Source: Streptomyces sp. NBC_00659
Lineage (GTDB): Bacteria; Actinomycetota; Actinomycetes; Streptomycetales; Streptomycetaceae
Direction of reading: 5' to 3'
Length of the DNA: 64,000 nt
NCBI RefSeq assembly: GCF_036226925.1
Contig: NZ_CP109031.1
Coordinates: 3,410,001-3,474,000 of the forward strand
Part shown: piece after piece, positions 20,642 through 30,111 of the stretch
Position numbering within the stretch: the first letter of the stretch is position 1
How the letters are laid out: each line of letters starts with the position of its first letter
The notes under the pieces: model-generated
Database searches by the model: none
What the model saw: only the letters and a program-made list of their open reading frames with translations
Told to the model about the DNA's origin: nothing
Translations under genes and position numbers: made by a program

Positions 20642-21074
20642 GGTGCGCTCCCTGGGGTGGTGCGGATCTGGCCAGTGTGCACCACACCGGCCACGCGGGC
20701 CGTGCTTCACGCGGGGGTATCCGTGGTCCCGTGGGGCGGCCGGGGCACGTTCCGCCCGCCGCGCGCCCGGTGGCCCGCCCGTCCCGCGTCCGGGGCCCGC
20801 TCCGGCCCGCTCACCTGCCCGAACGCCTCCGCGTCCGCCCGCGCGCACGGCGAGGGCAGCGGCCCGGCGACGGGCTCCGCTTCGCGCCCGGCACCCCGAA
20901 GGGAGCGCGGCTACCCCGGCTCCGCCTCCGCAAACGAGAAGTGCCCCAGATCACACCGTCACGCCTTCTTCGCGGACCCCCACCTTGATACAAATTGCCC
21001 GCGCGTTCCTGTCCGTCGACAGCCGCCCCTCCCCCTCTCTTCTTGAGCCGCTCTCGCCTGCCCTGGGAACGCCC
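20642..21074. other. Long intergenic region between kinase and MFS genes
   Basis: No convincing gene is seen in these 433 bases. An AT-richer island (TTGATACAAATTG at 20982-20994) could be part of the MFS promoter. The TTG there also opens an in-frame N-terminal extension of the MFS gene, which I think less likely than GTG 21075. Confidence 0.4.
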
Positions 21075-22370
21075 GTGTCCGCCCGCACCCCCACGCCCTG
21101 GCCCCTCGTCGCCCTTTTCACGGCCGGGTACCTCGCCGCGTATCTGCTCCCCACCACCGTCGGCCGCCTCGACGCGGGACTCCCGCTGTCGGCCACCCAG
21201 GCCGGAGCCGTCGGCAGCGTCCTGCTGCTGAGCTCGGCCTCGGCCGGATTCCTGCTCGCCTCCCGCGTGGACCGTTTCGGCCCGCGCGCGCTGGCCCGCG
21301 CCGGGCTGCTCCTCGCGGCCGCCGGCTTCGGTGCCGCCGCGCTCTCGGCGGCCGTCCCCCTGGTGGTCACCGGCGCGGTCGTCGGCGGCTTCGGCTCCGG
21401 TACGGCCACCACGGTCGCCGCGACCGGGATCGCCGGCCGGCGCGATCCCCACCGGGTCACCACGCTGGGTCTGCTCGGCGTCTCCGGCCTCGCGGGCGCG
21501 CTGTACCTGACCATCCCCCGTCTGGGCCCGGGGCACGGTCTCCCGCTCGCCGCGATCGCCTGCACGGCGCTGCTCGCGCTGTGCCTGACGGGACGGCTTC
21601 CCGCCCGCGCGCCGGCCGACCGCGCCGTGCGCGTCACCGCCCCGCTCCCGCACCGCCGTTCCGGCCTGCTCCTCGCCGGGGCCATGCTCTTCTGGTCCCT
21701 CGCGCAGAACTCCCTGTGGGGCGTGAGCGGCCGGATAGGCCTGACGCAGGCGGGGCTCACCGAGGTGAAGGTGGGCGCGGTCTTCGCGGTGGCGCTCGGC
21801 GCCGGACTGCTCGGGACGATCGGCGCGGGCGCCCTCGGCCCGCGACTCGGCCGGGCGCTGCCGATCGGTCTGGGCACGGCGCTGATCGCCGGCTGCATCG
21901 CGCTGAGCGCGGCGGCCACCGATCTGACGTCCTTCGCGACGGGCGAGATCGCCTGGAACGCGCTGTACCCGGTCGTGCTGTCGTACGTGATCGGCCTCGC
22001 CGCGTCCATGGACCCGCGCGGCCGGTGGGCGGTCCTCGTCGGTTCCGCCTCCTCGCTCGGCACGGCGTGCGGCCCGCTCACCGGCAGCCTGCTGTCCGCG
22101 TCGGCGGGTTACCCGGCGATGGGAACGGTCCTGGCGGCCGGTCTGCTGCTGGTCGGCGTCCCGATGACGCTCGTGGCCCTGCGCCCGCGCCGCGCCGGCC
22201 AGATCGTCGAGATCCCCGTGACGGAACTCCCCGTCGTGGAGATCCCCGTGGCCGAACTCCCCGTGGTCGAGATCCCGCTGGAGGGCGTGCCCGCCCAGCG
22301 GAAGGCGTACGGCACCGCGGGGCCCCTGCACACGGCGGCCGCGCCCGCGTCCGGCCCCGTGAGCGTCTGA
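21075..22370 (+). CDS. MFS-like membrane transporter with a decapeptide-repeat tail
   Basis: A 431-residue protein with about 12 hydrophobic segments and a degenerate loop motif (LASRVDRFGPRALAR). It resembles small-molecule MFS proteins without a clear substrate. GTG 21075 is the first start close to the first helix; the ribosome site is weak. The C-terminal tail has three copies of a decapeptide close to VVEIPVTELP (bases 22203-22292), not expected in MFS transporters. Confidence 0.75.
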   Translation: MSARTPTPWPLVALFTAGYLAAYLLPTTVGRLDAGLPLSATQAGAVGSVLLLSSASAGFLLASRVDRFGPRALARAGLLLAAAGFGAAALSAAVPLVVTGAVVGGFGSGTATTVAATGIAGRRDPHRVTTLGLLGVSGLAGALYLTIPRLGPGHGLPLAAIACTALLALCLTGRLPARAPADRAVRVTAPLPHRRSGLLLAGAMLFWSLAQNSLWGVSGRIGLTQAGLTEVKVGAVFAVALGAGLLGTIGAGALGPRLGRALPIGLGTALIAGCIALSAAATDLTSFATGEIAWNALYPVVLSYVIGLAASMDPRGRWAVLVGSASSLGTACGPLTGSLLSASAGYPAMGTVLAAGLLLVGVPMTLVALRPRRAGQIVEIPVTELPVVEIPVAELPVVEIPLEGVPAQRKAYGTAGPLHTAAAPASGPVSV

Positions 22371-22425
22371 CTCCCGCGAGCGCCCGCCCGCCCCGAGGAG
22401 GGGAGGTGGGCGGGCGCTCGACGGG

Positions 22426-23439
22426 CTAGGGCCTGTCTGACAGGCCCTGGGGGAACTCGTACGCCTCGACCTCGGCGATGTACCGCGCGCGCCGCTCCTC
22501 GTCGTGCTCCAGGAAGGACGCCTCGAAGGAGTTGCGGGCCAGCTCCCGCAGCCGCTCCTCGCCGAGGCCGAGGGCCTCGCGCACGGCGCCGAAGTTGTCG
22601 CCGGCGTACCCGCCGAAGTAGGCGGGGTCGTCGGAGTTGACCGTGCACAGCAGCCCGGCGTCCATCATGGCGGGCAGCGGGTGCTCCGCCAGGACGTCCA
22701 CGGCGCGCAGCCGCACGTTCGACAGCGGGCACAGGGTCAGCGGCACCCGTTCCCGGACCAGCCGTTCGACGAGCTCGGGGTCCTCCATGCAGCGCAGCCC
22801 GTGGTCGACGCGCTCGACGCCGAGGATGTCGAGGGCCTCGGTGATGTACGCGGGCGGCCCCTCCTCGCCGGCGTGCGCGACGCGCCGCAGCCCCAGCCCG
22901 GCGGCGGCCTCGTACACCGCGCGGAACTTGACGGGCGGGTGGCCGACCTCGGCGGAGTCGAGGCCGACGCCGACGATCCGGTCGAGGTAGGGCTTCGCGG
23001 CCTCAAGGGTGTCCATGGCGGACTCCGCGGACTCGTCGCGCAGGAAGCACATGATCAGCTGGGTGGAGACGCCGTGGGTCTCCTCGCTGCGCCCGAGCGC
23101 CCGCCACAACCCCTCGACGACCGTCCCCATCGGCACGCCCCGGGCTATGTGCGCCTGCGGGTCGAAGAAGATCTCCGCGTGGCGTACGCCCTGCGCGGCC
23201 GCGCGGGCGAGGTAGGCGTCGGCCAGGTCGGCGAAGTCCGCTTCCGTCCGCAGGACGGCCATGAGCTCGTAGTACAGGTTCAGGAAGGTCTGGAGGTCGT
23301 CGAAGAGGTACGCCTCGCGCAGCTCCTCGGTGTCCGCGTACGGCAGGGTGACGCCGTTGCGCGCGGCAAGCGCGAAGGCCAGCTCGGGTTCGAGAGTGCC
23401 TTCGATGTGCAGGTGCAGTTCAGCCTTGGGGAGGGACAT
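22426..23439 (-). CDS. Adenine deaminase-type (adenosine deaminase family) enzyme
   Basis: A 337-residue amidohydrolase. Zinc ligands are in AELHLHIEGT (H9, H11), HAGEEGP (H189, with catalytic E192) and NSDDPAYF. The pattern SLPKAELHLHIEGTLEPE, FFDPQAH and DSAEVGHPPVKF is characteristic of the adenine deaminase branch rather than of true adenosine deaminases. I therefore favour conversion of adenine to hypoxanthine in purine salvage; adenosine remains possible. Confidence 0.85.
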   Translation of the reverse strand: MSLPKAELHLHIEGTLEPELAFALAARNGVTLPYADTEELREAYLFDDLQTFLNLYYELMAVLRTEADFADLADAYLARAAAQGVRHAEIFFDPQAHIARGVPMGTVVEGLWRALGRSEETHGVSTQLIMCFLRDESAESAMDTLEAAKPYLDRIVGVGLDSAEVGHPPVKFRAVYEAAAGLGLRRVAHAGEEGPPAYITEALDILGVERVDHGLRCMEDPELVERLVRERVPLTLCPLSNVRLRAVDVLAEHPLPAMMDAGLLCTVNSDDPAYFGGYAGDNFGAVREALGLGEERLRELARNSFEASFLEHDEERRARYIAEVEAYEFPQGLSDRP

Positions 23440-23524
23440 CGAAGCATCGTACGGCCCCTCCCCCGAGGTATCGAAAACGGCACCTTCCCGGCACCGGGCG
23501 TCCCGGCCCCTGTCCGCCGTGTCC

Positions 23525-24430
23525 TCAGTGCCGCTTCGGGACCGGCACCCGCACCAGGTCGTGCGCCACGGTCAGCTCCCCGTCGAACCCCGCCGCGCGG
23601 GCCTCGCGCTCGAACTCGCCGGGGTCGGCGTAGCGCTGGCTGAAGTGGGTGAGGACGAGATGCCGCACCCCCGCCTCCTTGGCCACCCGGCCCGCCTGGC
23701 CTGCCGTCAGATGCCCGTGGTCGGAGGCCAGCCGGTGATCCCCGTCGAGGAAGGTCGACTCGATGACCAGCAGGTCGCAGCCCTCGGCGAGCGCGTCCAC
23801 TCCCTCGCACAGCCGGGTGTCCATGACGAACGCGAACCGCTGTCCCCGCCGGATCTCGCTGACGTCGTCCAGGGTGACGCCCCGCAGTGAGCCCTCCCGT
23901 TGCAGCACCCCGACGTCGGGCCCCTTGATCCCGTGCTCCGCGAGCCGCTCCGGCAGCATCCGCCGCCCGTCCGGCTCGACCAGCCGGTACCCGAAGGACT
24001 CGACGGGATGGGAGAGCCTGCGCGCCTCCAGGGTGTACGCGGGGGTCGTCACGAGGACACCGTCGTCCGCGACCGGCGCCTCGGTCAGCGGGACGGTCTC
24101 GCGGTAGGCGGTGGCGTACCGCAGCCGCTCGAAGAAGTGCTGCCCGGAGAGCGGGTAGTGCGCGGTCACCTCGTGCGGAACGCGGTCGAGGTTGATGCGC
24201 TGGATCACCCCGCCGAGTCCGAGCGCGTGGTCGCCGTGGAAATGGGTGACGCAGATGCGGTGCAGGTCGTGCGCGGCGACCCCGGCACGCAGCATCTGGC
24301 GCTGGGTGCCCTCGCCGGGGTCGAAGAGGAGACCCTCACCGTCCCAGCGCAGCAGATAGCCGTTGTGGTTGCGGTGCCGGGTCGGAACCTGGCTGGCGGT
24401 GCCGAGGACCACCAGTTCACGTGCGGACAA
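23525..24430 (-). CDS. rnz: Ribonuclease Z-type metallo-beta-lactamase nuclease
   Basis: A 301-residue MBL-fold protein with the HFHGDH motif near residue 63 and the RNase Z-type N-terminus [24 protein letters not shown]. It should trim tRNA precursors at the 3' end. The exosite is short or absent. The start appears to be TTG (24428-24430), 6 bases after the HIT stop codon, with a poor ribosome site; it is probably coupled to the HIT gene. Confidence 0.85.
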   Translation of the reverse strand: MSARELVVLGTASQVPTRHRNHNGYLLRWDGEGLLFDPGEGTQRQMLRAGVAAHDLHRICVTHFHGDHALGLGGVIQRINLDRVPHEVTAHYPLSGQHFFERLRYATAYRETVPLTEAPVADDGVLVTTPAYTLEARRLSHPVESFGYRLVEPDGRRMLPERLAEHGIKGPDVGVLQREGSLRGVTLDDVSEIRRGQRFAFVMDTRLCEGVDALAEGCDLLVIESTFLDGDHRLASDHGHLTAGQAGRVAKEAGVRHLVLTHFSQRYADPGEFEREARAAGFDGELTVAHDLVRVPVPKRH

Positions 24431-24436
24431 GGCCGG

Positions 24437-24814
24437 CTATCCGGGGGGCCACTGCATGCCGCGGCCGCCCAGGAGGTGGGCGTGCGCGTGGAAGACGGTC
24501 TGGCCGGCACCGCTGCCCGTGTTGAACACGACGCGGTAGCTCTCCAGCTTCTCCTCGCCCGCGACCTCGCCGGCCTCGCGCAGGACGTCCGCCGCGACGG
24601 CGGGCTCCGCGGCGGCGAGAGACGCCGCGTCCGGGTAGTGCACCTTGGGAATGACCAGGATGTGGGTCGGCGCCTGAGGGTTTATGTCGCGGAACGCCAC
24701 CGTCGTGTCGCTCTCGCGCACCAGCGTCGCCGGGATCTGCCCCGCCACGATCTTGCAGAACAGGCAGTCGTCCTGCGGCTGCCCGCCCGTGTCCCGCCTC
24801 GGCTCCTGCGCCAT
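24437..24814 (-). CDS. HIT-family nucleotide hydrolase
   Basis: A 125-residue histidine-triad protein with CLFCKIVAGQIPA near the N-terminus and the active-site HAHAHLLGG near the end. It probably hydrolyses AMP-lysine or related purine phosphoramidates. The ATG follows a strong GAGGAGG ribosome site. It precedes rnz by 6 bases. Confidence 0.93.
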   Translation of the reverse strand: MAQEPRRDTGGQPQDDCLFCKIVAGQIPATLVRESDTTVAFRDINPQAPTHILVIPKVHYPDAASLAAAEPAVAADVLREAGEVAGEEKLESYRVVFNTGSGAGQTVFHAHAHLLGGRGMQWPPG

Positions 24815-24922
24815 GCGTGTGCCTCCTCACGCCAGCCGATCATTACCTCCGCATGCTAGCGGCCCGGCGGTGCGGACGGCTCGCACGGGACTCGCCCCGC
24901 CGTACGCCCCGCCGGGCGAAGG

Positions 24923-27900
24923 TCACAGAGGCGGCAGCGTGGGCGCGGTCTTCGCCGGGTTCTCCTCCAGGGCGGCCAGCGCGATCCTGACCGCCTCGTC
25001 GAGCTGGGTGTCACGGCCGGCCGCGTGGTCCTGCGGCGCCTGGACGACCTCGACGTCGGGATCGACGCCGTGGTTCTCGACGTTCCACTCGTACCCCTCC
25101 ATCCAGAAGGCGTACTTGGGCTGGGTGACGCTGGTGCCGTCGACGAGGTGGTAGCGGCTGTCGATGCCGATGACGCCGCCCCAGGTGCGGGTGCCGACCA
25201 CGGGTCCGATGCCGAGCGCCTTGATCGCCGCGTTGACGATGTCGCCGTCGGAGCCGGAGAACTCGTTGGCGACGGCGACGACGGGGCCGCGCGGCGCGTC
25301 CTCCGGGTAGCTGTAGGGGCGCAGACCGCGGGGCAGGTCCCAGCCGACGATCCGCCGGGCGAGCTTCTCCACGACGAGCTGGGAGGTGTGGCCGCCGCGG
25401 TTCTCGCGGACGTCCACGACCAGGCCCTCACGGGCCACCTCGACCCGCAGATCGCGGTGGAGCTGCGCCCATCCGGCGCCGACCATGTCCGGCACGTGCA
25501 GATAGCCGAGGCGGCCGCCGGAGCGCTCGTGGACGTAGGTGCGACGGTCGGCCACCCACGCGTGGTAGCGCAGCGGCTCCTCGTCCGCGAGCGGTACGAC
25601 GACCGCGTGACGCGGATCGCCGCCGCCCGAGGGCGAGACGGTCAGCTCGACGGGCTTGCCCGCGGTGCCGACGAGCAGGGGTGCGGGCCCGGCCACCGGG
25701 TCCACCGGCCGGCCGCCGACCGCGACGATCGCGTCCCCGGCGCGCACCGCGACGCCGGGCGCGGCGAGCGGGGCCCGCGCGTCCGGGTCGGAGGTCTCCG
25801 AGGGGAGGATCCGGTCGACGCGCCAACTGCCGTCCTCGTGGCGGGAGATGTCCGCCCCGAGGAGCCCCTGGGCGAGGTCGCCGCCGCGGTGTCCGCCGCG
25901 CGGGGTGACGTACGCGTGCGAGGTGCCGAGTTCGCCCTGCACCTCCCACAGCAGGTCGACGAGGTCGTCGTGGGTGGCGACCCGCTCCAGGACCGGCCGG
26001 TACCGGTCGAGGACGGCGTCCCAGTCGACGCCGCCCAGGTCCGGGCGCCAGAAGTTGTCCCGCATGAGGCGGCCGGTCTCGTCGTACATCTGACGCCACT
26101 CGGCGGCCGGGTCGACGCTCTGGCGCACCCGCGACAGGTCGACCGTGATGTTCGTGTCGCTCTCGTCGTCGTTCGAGGCGCGCCGGTCGCTGGGGACGAC
26201 CTTGAGCTTGCCGTCGGTCCACAGCAGGACCCGCTTGCCGTCGCCGGTGACGGTGAAGTGGTCGGCGTCGGCGGCGAGGTGCTCGATGCGCTGCTGGGCG
26301 AGGTCGTACCGCTCCAGTTCGGTCTTGGGGTCCGGGTCGTCCGGGGTGGCGCGGGAGGCGCCGAGCACGCCCCGCACCGGGTGGCGCAGCCACAGCAGCC
26401 CGTCCTTGGCGGCGCGCAGCGTCGAGTAGCGGGCGGCCTCGACGGGGAACGGCACGATCCGGTCGGCGAGTCCGTCCAGGTCGATACGGGTGCTGGGGGC
26501 GCCCTCGCTGTCGGGTGTCTCGTCCTTGTCGGGGGCCTCGAAGGGCCTGCCGTGGCGCTGCGGTCCGAAGGGGGACGGGGTCGTCGCGGCCAGGGTGATC
26601 AGATACGGCCGGGAGCCGCCGACGAAGGCCAGGTCGAAGACGTGCTCGTCGTAGACGGGGTCGAAGGCGCGGGCCGACAGGAAGGCGAGGTGCTTGCCGT
26701 CGAGGGTGAACGCCGGTGCGTAGTCCCGGAAGCGCAGCGGGGTCGCCTCGGTCACCGACAGGTCGGTGGTGTTGGCGAGCTTGAGCTGGCGCAGCGGGCG
26801 CGGCCCGGGGTGTGACCAGGCGAGCCACGCGGAGTCGGGCGAGAAGACGAGGCCGGTGACGTCGCCGTCCTCGCTGCGGTCGACCTCGCGGACCTCGCCG
26901 CTCTCGCGCTCGACGAGGAGTACCCGCCCGTCGTGCGAGGCGACGGCGGCGCGGCTTCCGTCGGGCGCCATGGCGAGGCCGAGGACCCGGCCGAGGGCGC
27001 CGGCGGCGAGCCGTCGCGGGGTGGCTCCCGGGGCGACGCCGGTGGCGGGGGCGAATTCGAGGGCGTCGTCGCCCTCCGCGTCGGTCACCCACACCACGTG
27101 CTCCTCGCCCTCGGCGCGGAAGGTGCGGGGCAGCCGGGCGCGGACGCCCTGTTCGGCGGCGAGCGCGCGGGTGGGGCCGGAGCGGTGGGTGACCCAGTGG
27201 ACGGCACCGCGCACGGAGACCGCGCTGCCGCGTCCGGTGTGGTCCGGCGCGGCGGCGGAGAACCAGCGCGAGGCGCTGACGGGGTGCGGCTGCTGGTCGA
27301 CGCGCTGGCCGCCGAGCCGGATGTCGAGGCGGCGCGGCTCGGCGCCGTCGAGGCCGTCGAGGAGCCAGAGCTCACCGGCGGACGAGTAGACCACGCGGGT
27401 GCCGTCGGTGGCCGCGTGGCGGGCGTAGAAGGAGTCGAGGGGGGTGTGGCGCCGTAGGTCGGAGCCGTCGGCGAGGGAGGAGTACAGGGCCCCGACGCCC
27501 TCGTGGTCGGAGAGGAACGCGATCCGTTCGTCGGCCCAGAAGGGGTATTCGATGTTGCCGTCGATGTCCTCGTGCAGGCGGACGAACTCGCCGTCGCCGT
27601 CCCGGTCGATCCACAGCTTGCCGGCCGTGCCGCCGCGGTACCGCTTCCACCAGGCGGCCTCGCGTCCCATCGGGGCGGACAGCAGGACGACACCGCCCTC
27701 GCTGTGGGCGACATCACCGACGGGCCCGTACGGGAGCGTCGTCGCGGGGCCCCCGTCGAGCGGGACGGATCGGGCCCAGGTGCGGCGCAGGCTGGCCTGT
27801 CCCTGGGAGCTGAGGGCGAGCACCTGTCCGTCGGGGGTCCAGCCGCGCACCTGGGTCTTCGCGCTGCCCCAGTACGTCAGCCGTTTGGCGGGACCGCCGT

Positions 27901-28135
27901 CCAGGGAGGCCGCGTGGACCTCGGGGGCTCCGTCCCGCGTCGACGTCCAGGCGACGGTCGTGCCGTCCGGGGAGATGCGCGGATGGCTGACCGGGACGTT
28001 GTCGGCGCTGACCCGCCAGGCGCGACTCCCGCCGTCGAGCGGGGCGGCCCAGATGTCGTCCTCGGCCGTGAAGACGACCAACTCGCCGTGCAGATGCGGA
28101 AACCGGATGTACGCGGAGGCTGCGGACTCAGTCAC
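24923..28135 (-). CDS. Tricorn protease homologue
   Basis: A 1070-residue serine protease with N-terminal beta-propeller repeats (to about residue 650), a PDZ domain (residues about 770-850) and a C-terminal S41 catalytic domain. The catalytic elements of tricorn are visible: GTSHAYV (Ser-His), NEFSGSDGD (nucleophile Ser, Asp) and VENHGVDPD (Glu). Tricorn forms large cytosolic complexes that shorten oligopeptides from the proteasome. Start GTG 28135 follows AGGGTG. Confidence 0.93.
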   Translation of the reverse strand: MTESAASAYIRFPHLHGELVVFTAEDDIWAAPLDGGSRAWRVSADNVPVSHPRISPDGTTVAWTSTRDGAPEVHAASLDGGPAKRLTYWGSAKTQVRGWTPDGQVLALSSQGQASLRRTWARSVPLDGGPATTLPYGPVGDVAHSEGGVVLLSAPMGREAAWWKRYRGGTAGKLWIDRDGDGEFVRLHEDIDGNIEYPFWADERIAFLSDHEGVGALYSSLADGSDLRRHTPLDSFYARHAATDGTRVVYSSAGELWLLDGLDGAEPRRLDIRLGGQRVDQQPHPVSASRWFSAAAPDHTGRGSAVSVRGAVHWVTHRSGPTRALAAEQGVRARLPRTFRAEGEEHVVWVTDAEGDDALEFAPATGVAPGATPRRLAAGALGRVLGLAMAPDGSRAAVASHDGRVLLVERESGEVREVDRSEDGDVTGLVFSPDSAWLAWSHPGPRPLRQLKLANTTDLSVTEATPLRFRDYAPAFTLDGKHLAFLSARAFDPVYDEHVFDLAFVGGSRPYLITLAATTPSPFGPQRHGRPFEAPDKDETPDSEGAPSTRIDLDGLADRIVPFPVEAARYSTLRAAKDGLLWLRHPVRGVLGASRATPDDPDPKTELERYDLAQQRIEHLAADADHFTVTGDGKRVLLWTDGKLKVVPSDRRASNDDESDTNITVDLSRVRQSVDPAAEWRQMYDETGRLMRDNFWRPDLGGVDWDAVLDRYRPVLERVATHDDLVDLLWEVQGELGTSHAYVTPRGGHRGGDLAQGLLGADISRHEDGSWRVDRILPSETSDPDARAPLAAPGVAVRAGDAIVAVGGRPVDPVAGPAPLLVGTAGKPVELTVSPSGGGDPRHAVVVPLADEEPLRYHAWVADRRTYVHERSGGRLGYLHVPDMVGAGWAQLHRDLRVEVAREGLVVDVRENRGGHTSQLVVEKLARRIVGWDLPRGLRPYSYPEDAPRGPVVAVANEFSGSDGDIVNAAIKALGIGPVVGTRTWGGVIGIDSRYHLVDGTSVTQPKYAFWMEGYEWNVENHGVDPDVEVVQAPQDHAAGRDTQLDEAVRIALAALEENPAKTAPTLPPL

Positions 28136-28177
28136 CCGGTCACCCTACGCAGCGCGCGCGTGGCCCGACAGGGGTTT

Positions 28178-28191
28178 GGATCACTTGATCC
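28178..28191. promoter_or_regulatory. GGATCA-CT-TGATCC inverted repeat
   Basis: A perfect 6-base inverted repeat inside a larger ACAGGG/CCCTGT pair. It lies between the end of the lipoprotein gene and the start of the tricorn gene, both on the minus strand, so it may terminate the former or regulate the latter. Confidence 0.4.
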
Positions 28192-28208
28192 CTGTACCGC
28201 CCGGCAGG

Positions 28209-28772
28209 TCACTTGCCCTGTGAGGGCCAGCAGGTGGGGTCGCCCTTGCACCACATCGTCCGGGTCACGGTGACGGTGACGGTGGGGTTGGGCTGCCCGT
28301 TCGTGGGGTGGTAGGTGACCGGCGGGGTGGGTCCCGCGTCGCAGTCGCCCAGGCCCTTGACGCGGAAGACCTGCCTGCCGCCGACGGTGGCGCGCAGATC
28401 GCCGCGTACGCAGGCGCCGTTGACGGCACGGGTGACCTTGCCCGTGACGACGATGTCCCGGCCGTCGCCGGTCTGGCCCTGGCAGTCGACGGTCGCCACG
28501 GTGTTCTCGCTCGGCGACGGCGACTTCCCCGGCGTGTAGGCCTTGCCGGCGTCGCCCAGGCGGGCGGTGCAGGTGAGCCAGCGCACGTCCACGTGCTGCC
28601 GTTTCAGTTCGCTGGTCGCCGTCTGGTCGGTCGTGTAGGCCACGGTCGCGGTGCTGAGTCCGTCCACGGGCTGGCACCCGGTCACCGCGAACACTCCGGC
28701 CGCGCCCAGCCCGACGGTCACCAGGACCCGCCCGTGCCTCGTGCGGCCTCTGAAATACCTCAAAGCCCCCAT
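28209..28772 (-). CDS. Putative lipoprotein of unknown function
   Basis: A 187-residue protein with an Arg-rich N-terminus, a hydrophobic stretch (VLVTVGLGAAGVFAV) and a lipobox VTGC, so it is likely a lipoprotein. The mature part has at least seven cysteines, suggesting disulphides, and ends with a CKGDPTCWPSQGK segment. DUF-type secreted proteins of this build are common in Streptomyces, but I recognise no domain. ATG 28772 was chosen because it gives a normal signal peptide length. Confidence 0.7.
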   Translation of the reverse strand: MGALRYFRGRTRHGRVLVTVGLGAAGVFAVTGCQPVDGLSTATVAYTTDQTATSELKRQHVDVRWLTCTARLGDAGKAYTPGKSPSPSENTVATVDCQGQTGDGRDIVVTGKVTRAVNGACVRGDLRATVGGRQVFRVKGLGDCDAGPTPPVTYHPTNGQPNPTVTVTVTRTMWCKGDPTCWPSQGK

Positions 28773-28917
28773 GGACGGCAGCGTCCCACCGCACGGCGAC
28801 GCGCGGTAGACCGCATGCGGCCATCGGGGACACAAACACCCGAAGGAGTTGCCCGGCGGGCCGGGGAAGCCGTAAGGTCCCCGCTTCCCCGGCCCCGGGC
28901 GGGCTTCCGACCGCCCG

Positions 28918-29310
28918 TCAGCCGAGCAGCAGCAGCCACTCCTGGAGTTCCACCAGGTTGCCCTCGGGGTCCTTGAGGTGGGCGACGCGCATACGTTCCG
29001 TCATGGGCGCCGGGCCGTGCAGCAGGGTCGCGCCGCGCGAGACGACCTGTTCGCAGTAGGTGTCGAGGTCGTCCACCCGCAGCACCACCAGCGACCGGTG
29101 TCCGGCCACGGCGTCGCCGAGCTCACCCAGTATTTCCGTCATCATGGCCCGGTCCTGAAGCGCGATGCCCGCCGACCCGGTGACCGGACTGAACTTCTCG
29201 TACGGTCCCTCGGCCGCGCCCGACTGGGGCTTGAGGCCGAGGACCTCGGAGTAGAAGCGGTAACAGGTGGCGAAGTCGGAGACGAGCAGTCGTACCTGAG
29301 CTAGTTCCAT
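28918..29310 (-). CDS. VOC (glyoxalase/bleomycin-resistance fold) protein
   Basis: A 130-residue single-domain vicinal-oxygen-chelate protein, starting LAQVRLLVSDFATCYRFYSEVLGL and ending HLKDPEGNLVELQEW. The family includes glyoxalases, dioxygenases and antibiotic-binding proteins; the substrate cannot be named. It follows rsmE by 51 bases on the same strand. Confidence 0.85.
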   Translation of the reverse strand: MELAQVRLLVSDFATCYRFYSEVLGLKPQSGAAEGPYEKFSPVTGSAGIALQDRAMMTEILGELGDAVAGHRSLVVLRVDDLDTYCEQVVSRGATLLHGPAPMTERMRVAHLKDPEGNLVELQEWLLLLG

Positions 29311-29361
29311 GAATTCCCCGGTGAGGTGCGGACGGTGAGGTCGGGCCGGCGGGCCGGCGGG

Positions 29362-30111
29362 TCAGGACCAGCGGCCGGTGCGGGCCAGCAGCAGCGCCGT
29401 GGCCACGGTCCCGGCCGTCGAGGTGCGCAGTACGGTGCGCCCCAGGTGGAAGGTCTTCGCGCCGGCCTCGATGAACAGCGCGACCTCTTCGGCGGAGATC
29501 CCGCCCTCGGGGCCGACCACCAGGACGATGTCCCCGGAGCCGGGCAGCGCGGCGGTCGCGAAGGGCTCGGTGCCGAGGGCGGTGTCCTCGTGGAGCACGG
29601 CGGCGAGATCGGCTTTGGCGAGAAGTGCGGCAACCTGCTTGGTCGTCATCGCGTCCGCGACCTCCGGGAAGCGCGCCCGGCGGGACTGTTTGCCCGCCTC
29701 CCGGGCGGTGGCCCGCCACTTGGAGAGCGCCTTGAGACCCCGCTCGCCCTTCCACTGCGTGATGCAGCGGGAGGCGGCCCAGGGGACGATCGCGTCGACG
29801 CCGGTCTCGGTCATGGTCTCGACGGCGAGCTCGCCCCGGTCCCCCTTGGGCAGGGCCTGGACGACCGTGATGCGCGGCTCCTCGGGGGCTTCCTCGGTGA
29901 CCGTGCCCATCCGTACGATCAGCCGGTCCTTGCCCTCGGTGCCGAGGACCACGCAGTCCGCGCGGCGCCCGGCCCCGTCGGTGAGCACGACGTCCTCGCC
30001 GGTGTGCAGCCGTTTCACGGAGACGGCGTGCCGTCCCTCGGGTCCGTCGAGGACATGGCGCCCCTCGCCGTCCGTGTCGAAGTGCTCGACCAGGAACACC
30101 GGTGCCGTCAT
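29362..30111 (-). CDS. rsmE: 16S rRNA (uracil1498-N3)-methyltransferase
   Basis: A 249-residue SPOUT methyltransferase. The PUA-like N-terminus (HAVSVKRLHTGEDVVLTDG) and the knot motifs VGPEGGISAEEVALF and LGRTVLRTSTAGTVA are all present. It methylates U1498 of 16S rRNA with S-adenosylmethionine. The ATG overlaps the stop of the nitronate monooxygenase gene (ATGA). Confidence 0.95.
   Translation of the reverse strand: MTAPVFLVEHFDTDGEGRHVLDGPEGRHAVSVKRLHTGEDVVLTDGAGRRADCVVLGTEGKDRLIVRMGTVTEEAPEEPRITVVQALPKGDRGELAVETMTETGVDAIVPWAASRCITQWKGERGLKALSKWRATAREAGKQSRRARFPEVADAMTTKQVAALLAKADLAAVLHEDTALGTEPFATAALPGSGDIVLVVGPEGGISAEEVALFIEAGAKTFHLGRTVLRTSTAGTVATALLLARTGRWS

Noticed and set aside
20580..21074. 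N-terminal extension of the MFS gene upstream of 21075
   Set aside because: The extension is Pro/Arg-rich, overlaps the divergent kinase promoter and has no MFS homology.
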